In this document: piece after piece, positions 33,514 to 41,278 of the stretch
Layout of the letters: every line of letters starts with the position of its first letter
How positions within the stretch are numbered: the first letter of the stretch is position 1
Assembly: GCF_005930355.1 (NCBI RefSeq)
Contig: NZ_VDBO01000013.1
Coordinates: 1 to 64,000, forward strand
From: Paenibacillus sinopodophylli
Lineage (GTDB): Bacteria; Bacillota; Bacilli; Paenibacillales; Paenibacillaceae
Reading direction: 5' to 3'
DNA: 64,000 nt
The notes under the pieces: generated by a model
Told to the model about the DNA's origin: nothing
The model's database searches: none
The model's input: the letters and a program-made list of their open reading frames with translations, nothing else
Position numbers and translations under genes: made by a program

Positions 33514-35424
33514 ATGAAGGGGTTCAATAGACTTATAGTTCTATTCTTGGTTTTATTGTTTTCAGTTTCTCAATTCGGGTTAACTACCTCTTATGCTTTA
33601 TCTAATAAGCCTGCTGTTTTCATTGAAGAGTGGGAAATGATGTGGGATTATGATGAAAACTCTGGTCTTCAGGAAGCGCGATCCAACCATTCAGATAATC
33701 GTTGGTTTAAGTTGTCCACTGGAGATAAGCTTCCCGAAGAGCCTGTTGATGTGACAGCAGCATGGCTGCGATTCAAAATACCGCCCTTTGAACTAGCGAG
33801 ACCAGCTCTTTCAATAAGCAATTTAAATGGAAATAAATTAACCATCTATATCAAAGAACAAATTGTATTCGAGTCGCATCGTATGTATACGAATAACACA
33901 AATCAAATCATTGTCCCGCTGCAATATGAAGAATCTAGCCAAATGGTGTATATAAAGATAAATCGTAAAATAAAACCATTAGGTCTACAGGGCGCAATCA
34001 TGTTGGGAGAATACCAACAAATTGAAAAAGAGAACATGAAAAATGGCATAGGCGATATTATTTTAGGAGTCGCACTCTCATTTATAGGCGCGGCTATGCT
34101 TGTTAGTTTATTATTTATTAGAAAGACACAATTTACAGCTGTGAATTCTTTGGCTTATATCATATTGTCGATCGGAATAATGATATTAACGTCTACCCCT
34201 TATTTGGATCATCTGTATCCTGAATTCGGGATAATCACCTATCATTTATTCGATATTTCGTCTACATTCCTGATGCCTGCTGTTTTTATATTCCTAGAGA
34301 AAGTATTCGGGAAAGGTCCTTACAGACTCATTACACGTTTTAGAAAAATCCAGGTAGGTTTTGCTGTAATTAATATATTGTTCTTTATCGCAGGCTTTCA
34401 ATTCACAAATATTAGAGAATGGTACTCGTTCTATGGCACTGTAGTTTTTACGCTATTACTATTAACCAGTAATTTTCTTCTTATTATTTTGCTTATCATG
34501 TACTGTAAGCAGAAAAATAAAGAGGCAATCATTTTAGGAGCGGGGTTTGGTTTGTTTACTTTTATTGGAATCATGGAACTATCATGGTTTTACTATATGA
34601 AAATGAATTACAATATGTTCATTTGGAAGTGGGGAGTACTTTGTTTTCTATGCTCACTTGTTATTATTCTCATTCGCCGCAGTCTGCATAATTATGAGCA
34701 AATTATTACATATTCTAAACAGGTCGAGATTTTCAATAATGAGCTTCAACGCGCTGAGAAAATGGATATTATTAGCCAGCTGGCTGCATCGGTTGCACAT
34801 GAGGTGAGGAATCCACTACAGGTAACAAGAGGATTTCTTCAGATAATAGGTGGGAAGGCTGTTGCCGAAAAGGATAAAGCATTTATGCTAATGGCAATCG
34901 AGGAGCTCGACCGCGCCTCGGAGATTATTACAGATTTCCTTACATTCGCGAAGCCGCAGATAGAGAATACGACGATACTGAACATCGGGGAAGAGCTGCA
35001 GCAAATTGAAGGTATACTTATACCTCTTGCAACCATGCAGGGTGGAGTTATTACAGTGGATCTGGCTGAGGGACTTTGTGTGCGCGGTAACTCATCTAAA
35101 TTTAAACAAGCGCTTATAAATATTATTAAAAATAGTATAGAAGCACTGGGGCAAAACGGTGCCATTCATATTCAGGCTTATAAGAATCAAAAAAATAATA
35201 GTGTAGTTATCCGAATTAGGGATAACGGTGAAGGAATGAACGAACTGGATTTGAAAAGGTTAGGAGAGCCCTATTATTCTCAAAAGTCAAAAGGAACTGG
35301 CTTAGGGCTGATGGTTACATTCCGAATCATAGAAGTTATGGGAGGAATCTTGAAATTCAGCAGCAAGAAAGGGTTTGGTACGGAAGCAACGATTATCTTC
35401 CCCTATGAGGAGAAAACGCCCTAA
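33514..35424 (+). CDS. Orphan 7TM sensor histidine kinase 2, paralogue of kinase 1
   Basis: The 636-residue protein is colinear with kinase 1. It has a signal peptide, an ectodomain with WEMMWDYDE and AAWLRFKIPPFELARPALSI, seven membrane helices, His ~429 in AHEVRNPLQVTRGFLQ, then NIIKNSIEAL, DNGEGMN and GTGLGLMVTFRIIEVM. The kinase core is nearly identical to kinase 1 whereas the ectodomain and membrane part differ more, as expected if each copy recognises a different signal. Base usage looks AT-richer than the flanking genes. No response regulator is adjacent. ATG 33514 follows GAGGTG. Confidence 0.9.
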   Translation: MKGFNRLIVLFLVLLFSVSQFGLTTSYALSNKPAVFIEEWEMMWDYDENSGLQEARSNHSDNRWFKLSTGDKLPEEPVDVTAAWLRFKIPPFELARPALSISNLNGNKLTIYIKEQIVFESHRMYTNNTNQIIVPLQYEESSQMVYIKINRKIKPLGLQGAIMLGEYQQIEKENMKNGIGDIILGVALSFIGAAMLVSLLFIRKTQFTAVNSLAYIILSIGIMILTSTPYLDHLYPEFGIITYHLFDISSTFLMPAVFIFLEKVFGKGPYRLITRFRKIQVGFAVINILFFIAGFQFTNIREWYSFYGTVVFTLLLLTSNFLLIILLIMYCKQKNKEAIILGAGFGLFTFIGIMELSWFYYMKMNYNMFIWKWGVLCFLCSLVIILIRRSLHNYEQIITYSKQVEIFNNELQRAEKMDIISQLAASVAHEVRNPLQVTRGFLQIIGGKAVAEKDKAFMLMAIEELDRASEIITDFLTFAKPQIENTTILNIGEELQQIEGILIPLATMQGGVITVDLAEGLCVRGNSSKFKQALINIIKNSIEALGQNGAIHIQAYKNQKNNSVVIRIRDNGEGMNELDLKRLGEPYYSQKSKGTGLGLMVTFRIIEVMGGILKFSSKKGFGTEATIIFPYEEKTP

Positions 35425-35450
35425 CTGCGAATGCAGTGGGCGTTTTTTTT
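35412..35450. terminator. Terminator between kinase 2 and peptide 2
   Basis: AAAACGCCC / GGGCGTTTT stem with inner TGC/GCA and TTTTTTTT. It reaches the stop of the convergent peptide gene, so it may serve both. Confidence 0.85.
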
Positions 35451-35697
35451 ATTCATTTGGCCATCTAGGATAGGCAACATGAAGGTCGGCCTTAACGGCA
35501 GAAGGACTTTCAGGTAAAACCAGGTAAAACTTAGCGGCTGACTCTTCAACAACTTCGACTTCAATTGCATCAGGGAGATCTACGCCAAAGGCTTCTTTGA
35601 CGGCTGCTTTCGGATTAGCAATAAGCTGTTTTTTGAACTCAGCGTCTTCCCATGCTTTTTGAATAATTTGATCTTGCAAGTTTTGTCTTGTTGACAC
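35449..35697 (-). CDS. NHLP-leader peptide 2 (82 aa), paralogue of peptide 1
   Basis: Residues 11-62 are almost the same as in peptide 1 (IIQKAWEDAEFKKQLIANPK, AFGVDLPDAIEVEVVEE, YLVLP). The C-terminal tail is quite different: ESPSAVKADLHVAYPRWPNE, with a single Trp four residues from the end. A conserved leader with a variable tail is the usual form of modified-peptide and pheromone precursors. GTG 35697 has GGAAGG nine bases upstream. It lies just downstream of the isoprenyl synthase-like gene on the same strand and converges on kinase 2. Two 0A-box-like sites precede it. Confidence 0.82.
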   Translation of the reverse strand: MSTRQNLQDQIIQKAWEDAEFKKQLIANPKAAVKEAFGVDLPDAIEVEVVEESAAKFYLVLPESPSAVKADLHVAYPRWPNE

Positions 35698-35752
35698 ATT
35701 AATCACCCTTCCGAATATGTATAAGTTTACCATACCCAGTCTATCATGAGCT

Positions 35753-35789
35753 TTCGACAAATTCTATATAAATTTTCAAATATTCGACA
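35753..35789 (-). promoter_or_regulatory. Pair of Spo0A-box-like sites before peptide 2
   Basis: TGTCGAA on the minus strand at 35753-35759 and 35783-35789, 30 bases apart. Surrounding bases (TCTATAT between the boxes, AATAGAT beyond) match the region before peptide 1, so the promoter block was duplicated with the gene. Confidence 0.65.
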
Positions 35790-35800
35790 AATAATAGATT

Positions 35801-36748
35801 CTATAGTATCTGTTCAGCAGCGGGTGCTGTGAACAAATAGTTCAAACCACCTTTAAGCAGCCGTTGTTTATTTGATTCTATCGTCTCAGCAATCTGATTC
35901 AATTGATCCAATATATATAAATGGAAGTCAACTAGGCCCGAAACACCCGCTTCTAAATCCAGTAGTTTCGCATGATTGTTCGTCGCATGTTGGACGTATT
36001 GCTGCATGCAGCCGCGAATATAGATGGCGTTTTCAGCATCCTTTTCCGTGAAAGGCTCAGCATGGGCATCTCTGTCAGCTTGTATCATAGCGAGCAGCCC
36101 ATTATAGCTGCTGCCTGCCATATCTTCTTTCCAATCTGCGTAATCATCAGCCATCTGGAGCGTCATTAGCACGATCTCGATGGCACGCTCAAGCTTGTCT
36201 ATTCGTTCGTTGCGGCCGGTTAAGAGGAGGGCACCCGTGCTTGCTATTTTCACGGGACCTGCTTTGCCTGCGGTACGGATCGGATCACTGATAAAGTAAT
36301 TATCGCGATTCTCATTCGTCACGCTTTCGGCCCAAACGTTAACATATCGGTGATAGTAGTCCCAGAATCTTGAGTGTGAGGGGAATAGTTCACGAAATAC
36401 GCTGAACATCTCAAGCAGCAGGAGGTTGCCAAGGGCAAGCTGCTCCTTCCATTCCGCCGATGGCAGGCTATCCATTACGTCATCCTGAATAAAAAAATAC
36501 AACATGCCATATACATTAGCCAAAGCAAGCCGCTCGCACTGCGAGTCGCTGATTCCGCTAGTCTCCTTGACCCAGTAAGGCAGCAGGCTGCAAATGTAAT
36601 CCTTACCGCTATCATGCTTGACCGGATTATATTTGTCCGCATAAGCGATTCCTAGCGTATTAAGCGGTTCCGGAAATTGAGAAATACGTTCCTCGGCCTG
36701 TGCGTACACTTGGCCCAGCCGTTCTTTATATACCGTAAACCATTCCAT
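35801..36748 (-). CDS. Class I isoprenyl synthase-like protein, candidate ComQ-like prenyltransferase
   Basis: The 315-residue, largely helical protein has two aspartate-rich motifs of class I isoprenoid synthases: QDDVMD (D89, D90, D93) and DDYADWKED (D201, D202, D205, D209). An intervening KAGPVKIAS stretch is also present. These bind Mg and diphosphate. It is not a close match to housekeeping polyprenyl synthases. ComQ, which prenylates a Trp near the end of the ComX pheromone, has this fold and size. With two Trp-tailed peptide genes and two sensor kinases beside it, a ComQ-like role is attractive; a terpene cyclase is the alternative. GGAGG supports ATG 36748; an upstream in-frame ATG (36769) includes that site. 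Confidence 0.75.
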   Translation of the reverse strand: MEWFTVYKERLGQVYAQAEERISQFPEPLNTLGIAYADKYNPVKHDSGKDYICSLLPYWVKETSGISDSQCERLALANVYGMLYFFIQDDVMDSLPSAEWKEQLALGNLLLLEMFSVFRELFPSHSRFWDYYHRYVNVWAESVTNENRDNYFISDPIRTAGKAGPVKIASTGALLLTGRNERIDKLERAIEIVLMTLQMADDYADWKEDMAGSSYNGLLAMIQADRDAHAEPFTEKDAENAIYIRGCMQQYVQHATNNHAKLLDLEAGVSGLVDFHLYILDQLNQIAETIESNKQRLLKGGLNYLFTAPAAEQIL

Positions 36749-37121
36749 GAAAACAACCTCCGTTGTCATTGTGTAAGTGTAACGACCATACTAAATGAAA
36801 TTTCTATGCATACAATATAGATTAGATAGGTACCAATCTTTTCCTACTATATCATCTCTCGGACATGAAAATGTTAACAATTTTTTAAACAAGAGGGAGA
36901 AAAGGGCGAGTTTCGTATTGAGTAAACGAAGGAAATCCAGTAATATGGAGTAAGGTTATGCAAGTATGAGAGGTTTGGTAGGCGAATTTCTGTCACACTA
37001 TGCTTACAGAACTGGACTAAGGTCGTGGATAGGCCTATTACCTGAGCAGGTGTAGAATTTTTTTCTCCTGCATTAAAGTTAATACCTATATGAAAGTTCT
37101 TTAATGTGGAGGTAGTACGGC
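36749..37121. other. 373-base divergent intergenic region
   Basis: This AT-rich region lies between the isoprenyl synthase-like gene and the papain-like gene. A 6-bp inverted repeat TTCTGT (36988) / ACAGAA (37006-37011) with a 12-nt centre and a small hairpin ACCTGAGCAGGT (about 37040) are visible. I found no ORF with a ribosome site, no 0A box and no convincing riboswitch. Confidence 0.4.
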
Positions 37122-37694
37122 ATGAATAGGGATATGGAAATTTATGTGCTCCTAACGAATACAGGGACATTATTTTCGAAAACAATTAGATGGTATACGA
37201 AGAATATGCTCAATCATGCGTCAATTGCTTTTGACAGTGATTTGAACGAGGTTTATAGCTTTGGGAGGAAGAACCCGAGCAATCCATTTTTTGCCGGCTT
37301 CGTGAAAGAAAATGTACGAGGCGAGTTTTTTGAACATTCAACCTGCGCATTATACAGATGCACGATTAGTCATAGTGCCTATATAAACATAAGAAATCAG
37401 ATTCATTATATGGAGAAGAATCGAGATCAATACAAATACAACCTGCTCGGCATGCTCGGCATTATGCTCAACATTGAGATGAAGCGGGATTACGCTTTCT
37501 TCTGCTCACAGTTCGTCGCTTCTGTCTTTGAGGAAAGCGGTGTGAATCTGGTTAATAAGCCGTCCTTGTTCGTTACACCGGCAGATCTGGAGAACACTAC
37601 GCTGCTTGAGTTGGTGTATCATGGTAAGCTGCAAGCCTATACAGGCGTCCAAGAGGAAATTAAAGCGACAGCTGGTACCTTCCGAACAGCCTGA
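37122..37694 (+). CDS. YiiX/NlpC-P60-like papain-fold hydrolase
   Basis: The 190-residue protein shows the permuted papain-like arrangement: an early His in MLNHASIAFD and a late Cys in YAFFCSQFVASVFEESG. The beta-rich segments between them fit the YiiX/YaeF-like amidase/peptidase group. No signal peptide is present, so it should be cytoplasmic. GGAGG is nine bases before ATG 37122. It is divergent from the isoprenyl synthase-like gene; a role in processing the NHLP peptides is only a possibility. A terminator follows directly. Confidence 0.72.
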   Translation: MNRDMEIYVLLTNTGTLFSKTIRWYTKNMLNHASIAFDSDLNEVYSFGRKNPSNPFFAGFVKENVRGEFFEHSTCALYRCTISHSAYINIRNQIHYMEKNRDQYKYNLLGMLGIMLNIEMKRDYAFFCSQFVASVFEESGVNLVNKPSLFVTPADLENTTLLELVYHGKLQAYTGVQEEIKATAGTFRTA

Positions 37695-37695
37695 G

Positions 37696-37727
37696 AAGAT
37701 CTCTTACGAAGAGGTCTTTTTCTTTTT
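37696..37727 (+). terminator. Terminator after the papain-like gene
   Basis: AAGATCTCTT / AAGAGGTCTT with a 3-nt loop and a TTTTTCTTTTT tract. Confidence 0.8.
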
Positions 37728-37769
37728 ACCCGATGAGATACACATTCAAACATGGAGGCTGAAGCAATA

Positions 37770-38852
37770 ATGTCTATCATAAGTTTCGGGATTATCGGTG
37801 GAGGCTGGCGCGCGGAGTTTTACATCAGAATTGCTAAAGCGCTGCCAGAGAGATTTCAAATTCCAATTATGCTGGTGAGGGATGAGGAAAAAGCACTTGA
37901 GCTGGAAGCGAAATGGGGCATTCGCACGGTACACACGCTTCAGCAGTTTATGGCAGAGGCCAAGCATTACAGCTTCGCGGTTGTTTCCGTTCCTCGCACA
38001 GCTGCACCTGCTATCCTTCTTGAACTTGCGGACAGTGGTATTCCCGTCCTTGCGGAGACGCCGCCGGCTGTTGATTTGGATGCGCTTTTATCGCTATGCA
38101 GTTCTGTCCCGGCAGATGCAAAAATTCAGGTGGCAGAGCAGTATTTGTACCAACCGATGCATGCGGCTCGTATTCAGCTTGCAAAGTCAGGGAAGCTTGG
38201 TGACGTATCGCATGTTCAGGTGTCAGCCGCTCATGATTATCATGGGATCAGCTTAATTAGACAGTTACTCGGTATCGGATTCGAAAAGGCAGAAATTAGC
38301 GGACAGCAGTTCGAATCCTTCATTATGCAGGGGCCAACTCGGCAAGGTGACCCACTAGAGGAGCAGTTGGCTCCGTCCATACAGCGAATTGCTACCTTTC
38401 GTTTTGGGGAGAAGCTCGCCGTCTACGATTTTACAGGGGATCAATACTTCTCTTGGATCCGACGCAGCCGTATGCTGATTAGAGGAAGCAAGGGTGAGCT
38501 CGTAGATAATGAGATCAGCTATCTGCATGACTATGCTACCCCTGTATATACAGAGCTGCGCCGAGTGGATACAGGTCATCATGGTAACTTGGAGGGTTAT
38601 TATCATCGAGGTGTGATGGCGGATGGGGAATGGCTGTACAGAAATCCTGTGGCTCCTGCGAGGTTAAGCGATGATGAGATCGCGATTGCGACTTGTCTGC
38701 TTCGTATGGGCGACTATGCGGCAGGTGGGAGTTCATATTACAGCTTGGCTGACGCTGCACAGGATCACTATCTCGCACTATTGATGGATCAGGCGATTAC
38801 AACCGGCAGAACGGTTAACTCATCTGAGATTAATTGGATGTCTAGACGATGA
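37770..38852 (+). CDS. Gfo/Idh/MocA-family protein lacking the EKP lysine
   Basis: The 360-residue protein has a Rossmann start (FGIIGGGWRAEFYIRIA). The family EKP motif reads AETPPAV, so the usual lysine is replaced by Thr. The C-terminal domain (HVQVSAAHDYHGISLIRQLLG, IRRSRMLIRGSKGEL) is otherwise complete. Loss of the Lys suggests altered catalysis or a non-enzymatic, ligand-binding role. The substrate is not known. GGAGG lies upstream of ATG 37770. It stands alone between two terminators. Confidence 0.82.
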   Translation: MSIISFGIIGGGWRAEFYIRIAKALPERFQIPIMLVRDEEKALELEAKWGIRTVHTLQQFMAEAKHYSFAVVSVPRTAAPAILLELADSGIPVLAETPPAVDLDALLSLCSSVPADAKIQVAEQYLYQPMHAARIQLAKSGKLGDVSHVQVSAAHDYHGISLIRQLLGIGFEKAEISGQQFESFIMQGPTRQGDPLEEQLAPSIQRIATFRFGEKLAVYDFTGDQYFSWIRRSRMLIRGSKGELVDNEISYLHDYATPVYTELRRVDTGHHGNLEGYYHRGVMADGEWLYRNPVAPARLSDDEIAIATCLLRMGDYAAGGSSYYSLADAAQDHYLALLMDQAITTGRTVNSSEINWMSRR

Positions 38853-38880
38853 AGCATTTCCTCCAATAGGAATCATAAGG

Positions 38881-38919
38881 AAGAGTCTCTCTCGTGCAAA
38901 AAGCATGAAAGAGGCTCTT
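38881..38919 (+). terminator. Terminator after the Gfo-like gene
   Basis: AAGAGTCTCTCTC / GAAAGAGGCTCTT inverted repeat with a 13-nt loop; only a short T-rich tail. Confidence 0.6.
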
Positions 38920-38943
38920 ACTATTTAGTACTAAAACATTTAA

Positions 38944-38973
38944 TTGACAATGATTATCATTAGCGAATATACT
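38944..38973 (+). promoter_or_regulatory. Fur-box promoter of efeOBU
   Basis: TTGACA (38944-38949), 18-nt spacer, TATACT (38968-38973). The spacer holds AATGATTATCATT (38949-38961), a near-perfect core of the Fur box. Iron-loaded Fur would block the promoter. Confidence 0.85.
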
Positions 38974-39025
38974 TCGTTTTAGAATAAAAGCAGAACTAAT
39001 CTATAGAAATAGGGGAGTAATCATA

Positions 39026-39889
39026 ATGAAATTTAAATTAGTATCTTTTTTAGTAGCGTGCACGATTGTATTTACAGGATGCGGCTCGAATGCAGCGGAG
39101 ACGAATGATCAGGCGAATGAAGGAGCAGCGGTTAATGCAGCGGATGAAACGACTGTGTCAGAAGAGGTGTGGGCACCGATTCTGGAGAGCTACCGTCAAT
39201 TTACGATTGAGCAGGCGGACACTTTCATAATTGAAACAGAGAAATTTGTAACGGCTGTTAAGGGCGGCGATCTGGATACGGCTAAGCAGCTGTACGCCCC
39301 AACACGCATGTACTTTGAACGCATTGAGCCGATAGCGGAAGCACTTGGTGATCTGGATCCGAATATTGATGCGCGCGAGAACGACGTGGAGGACAAGGAC
39401 TGGCGCGGCTTCCACCGTATTGAGCAAGGATTATGGGAGCGGAATTCAACGGAGGGCTTGGATGAGTATGCAGACCGGCTGCTTGAGGATGTGAAGTTGC
39501 TGCGTGCTTTGATGGAAACCGTCGAGGTTGAACCTAGCTTGCTGTTAACGGGAGCGGTTGAGCTTCTGAACGAGGTATCTTCATCCAAGGTTACGGGCGA
39601 GGAAGAACGTTATTCGCATACCGATCTGTATGATTTTGCAGCGAATGTGGAGGGTGCAGACAAAATCTATCAACTAGTCAAAGCAGAGCTCAACAAGAAG
39701 GATGCAGCACTCGATGAGCAAATCGGCAAAGGCTTCGCTGATCTTGAACAGGCGCTGGCGGCTTATAAATCGGGCGATGGTTATGTGTCCTATTTGGATT
39801 TGAAAGAGGAGGACACGAAAAAGCTGAGTCAGCTTATCGATGCACTGGCAGAGCCACTTTCTCAAATGGGAACCATATTGGAGGCTTAA
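39026..39889 (+). CDS. efeO: EfeO/EfeM-type iron-uptake lipoprotein
   Basis: The 287-residue protein starts with a lipoprotein signal (LVSFLVACTIVFTGCGSN, lipobox Cys ~19) and has one M75/imelysin-like domain with the metal-site HRIEQGLW (HxxE). It lacks the N-terminal cupredoxin domain of E. coli EfeO, as in the shorter EfeM form and the Bacillus YwbM protein. It should bind iron outside the membrane and deliver it to EfeU. It is the first gene of efeOBU, four bases before efeB, under a Fur-type promoter. Confidence 0.92.
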   Translation: MKFKLVSFLVACTIVFTGCGSNAAETNDQANEGAAVNAADETTVSEEVWAPILESYRQFTIEQADTFIIETEKFVTAVKGGDLDTAKQLYAPTRMYFERIEPIAEALGDLDPNIDARENDVEDKDWRGFHRIEQGLWERNSTEGLDEYADRLLEDVKLLRALMETVEVEPSLLLTGAVELLNEVSSSKVTGEEERYSHTDLYDFAANVEGADKIYQLVKAELNKKDAALDEQIGKGFADLEQALAAYKSGDGYVSYLDLKEEDTKKLSQLIDALAEPLSQMGTILEA

Positions 39890-39893
39890 CAAC

Positions 39894-41207
39894 ATGACAG
39901 GTCCAAAAGACTCGAATGATAGTCAGGATGAGGGTAAATCCAACGTCTTGGACAAAACAATCAGCCGCAGAGATTTACTGCGGCTGGCTGGCGTTGGCGG
40001 AGCGGGGCTGCTGCTTGGGGCAACAGGCGTCAGTGGCCTTTTCTCTGCGAAGTCACGCAGTGGCGTTTCATCTGCTGCGCCAACAGTCGCAGCAAATGTA
40101 GACCAAATTGTCAGCTTCTACGGCAAGCATCAGGCAGGCATTACGACCCCTGCTCAAGATTTTATCGTTTTTGCAGCGTTTGATTTAACGGCAGCTTCGC
40201 TAGGCGAGGTACGCAAGCTGTTTCAAGACTGGACCCAAGCAGCAGCGACGATGGCAAGTGGAGAACTGCTAGGCGATACGAATGACAACTTAAATCTGCC
40301 GCCGTCAGATACAGGTGAGGCTGCGGGACTTTCGCCTTCTCGAACGACGATAACTTTTGGAGTAGGTCCCTCATTCTTTGATGGGAGGTATGGTTTAGCC
40401 GGCAAGCGACCAGCAGCACTTGTGGATTTGCCGGCATTTGGCGGCGATGAGCTTCGTGCTGAATGGTCGGGAGGAGACATTGGTGTTCAAGTGAATGCGA
40501 ATGACTTGCAGATCGCCTTTCATGCACTTCGAAACCTAGCCCGAATAGCAAGGGGCAAAGCTGTGCTGCGATGGACGCAGGAAGGCTTTCAGCGCACGAG
40601 CGGAGCTGACCCTTCAGGAGCGACACCTCGCAACCTGATGGGCTTCAGAGATGGAACTGGCAATCCTGATGTGACCGACGACGCGGAGATGAATAAGGTC
40701 GTATGGGCTTCTGCTTCTGACGGTACGGCTTGGATGAGCAAAGGCAGTTATATGGTCGTCAGGAGAGTTCGGATGCGGATCGAGGTATGGGACCGCTCTA
40801 CCCTTGGCGACCAAGAGGCTACTTTCGGTCGTCATCGTGCTAGTGGCGCACCAATCGGTGCTGTTCATGAGACGGATAAGCTTGATCTGGACAAAAAAGA
40901 TGAGAAGGGTAAACCGGTTATCCCGATGAATGCTCATGTAAGGCTGGCGCACGGTGATGGATCAGTGAAAATCCTTCGCCGCTCATTCTCTTATTCAAGT
41001 GGCCTGGACAATAAAACGGGTCAACTGGATGCGGGATTGCTATTCATAGGCTACAACCGCGATTCACGCAAGCAGTTTATACCGATGCAGCAGAAACTGG
41101 GGCAAAGCGATCTCTTGAATGAGTATATCGTGCATACTGGGAGCGCCGTATTTGCCTGCTTCCCTGGCGTGAGCGAGGGCGGATATATTGGAGAAACATT
41201 GTTCTAA
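39894..41207 (+). CDS. efeB: EfeB-type Dyp peroxidase, Tat-exported
   Basis: The 437-residue heme peroxidase of the Dyp family has a twin-arginine signal (SRRDLLRLAG, followed by a hydrophobic run) and the Dyp motif GFRDGTGNP. The C-terminal VRLAHGDGS and RRSFSYSSGL fit the heme pocket region. In efe systems it oxidises ferrous iron or acts on heme outside the membrane. ATG 39894 has GGAGG nine bases upstream, inside the end of efeO. efeU follows after 71 bases. Confidence 0.93.
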   Translation: MTGPKDSNDSQDEGKSNVLDKTISRRDLLRLAGVGGAGLLLGATGVSGLFSAKSRSGVSSAAPTVAANVDQIVSFYGKHQAGITTPAQDFIVFAAFDLTAASLGEVRKLFQDWTQAAATMASGELLGDTNDNLNLPPSDTGEAAGLSPSRTTITFGVGPSFFDGRYGLAGKRPAALVDLPAFGGDELRAEWSGGDIGVQVNANDLQIAFHALRNLARIARGKAVLRWTQEGFQRTSGADPSGATPRNLMGFRDGTGNPDVTDDAEMNKVVWASASDGTAWMSKGSYMVVRRVRMRIEVWDRSTLGDQEATFGRHRASGAPIGAVHETDKLDLDKKDEKGKPVIPMNAHVRLAHGDGSVKILRRSFSYSSGLDNKTGQLDAGLLFIGYNRDSRKQFIPMQQKLGQSDLLNEYIVHTGSAVFACFPGVSEGGYIGETLF

Positions 41208-41278
41208 TCATAAATGATAAGATACAAGTCAGGTTCAATCGGCTAGAGGTAAGAGACTCGTTAGGATGAAAGGAGCGG

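Noticed and set aside
36900..37110. Riboswitch or structured RNA upstream of the papain-like gene
   Set aside because: Only small hairpins without any known riboswitch core or terminator were seen.
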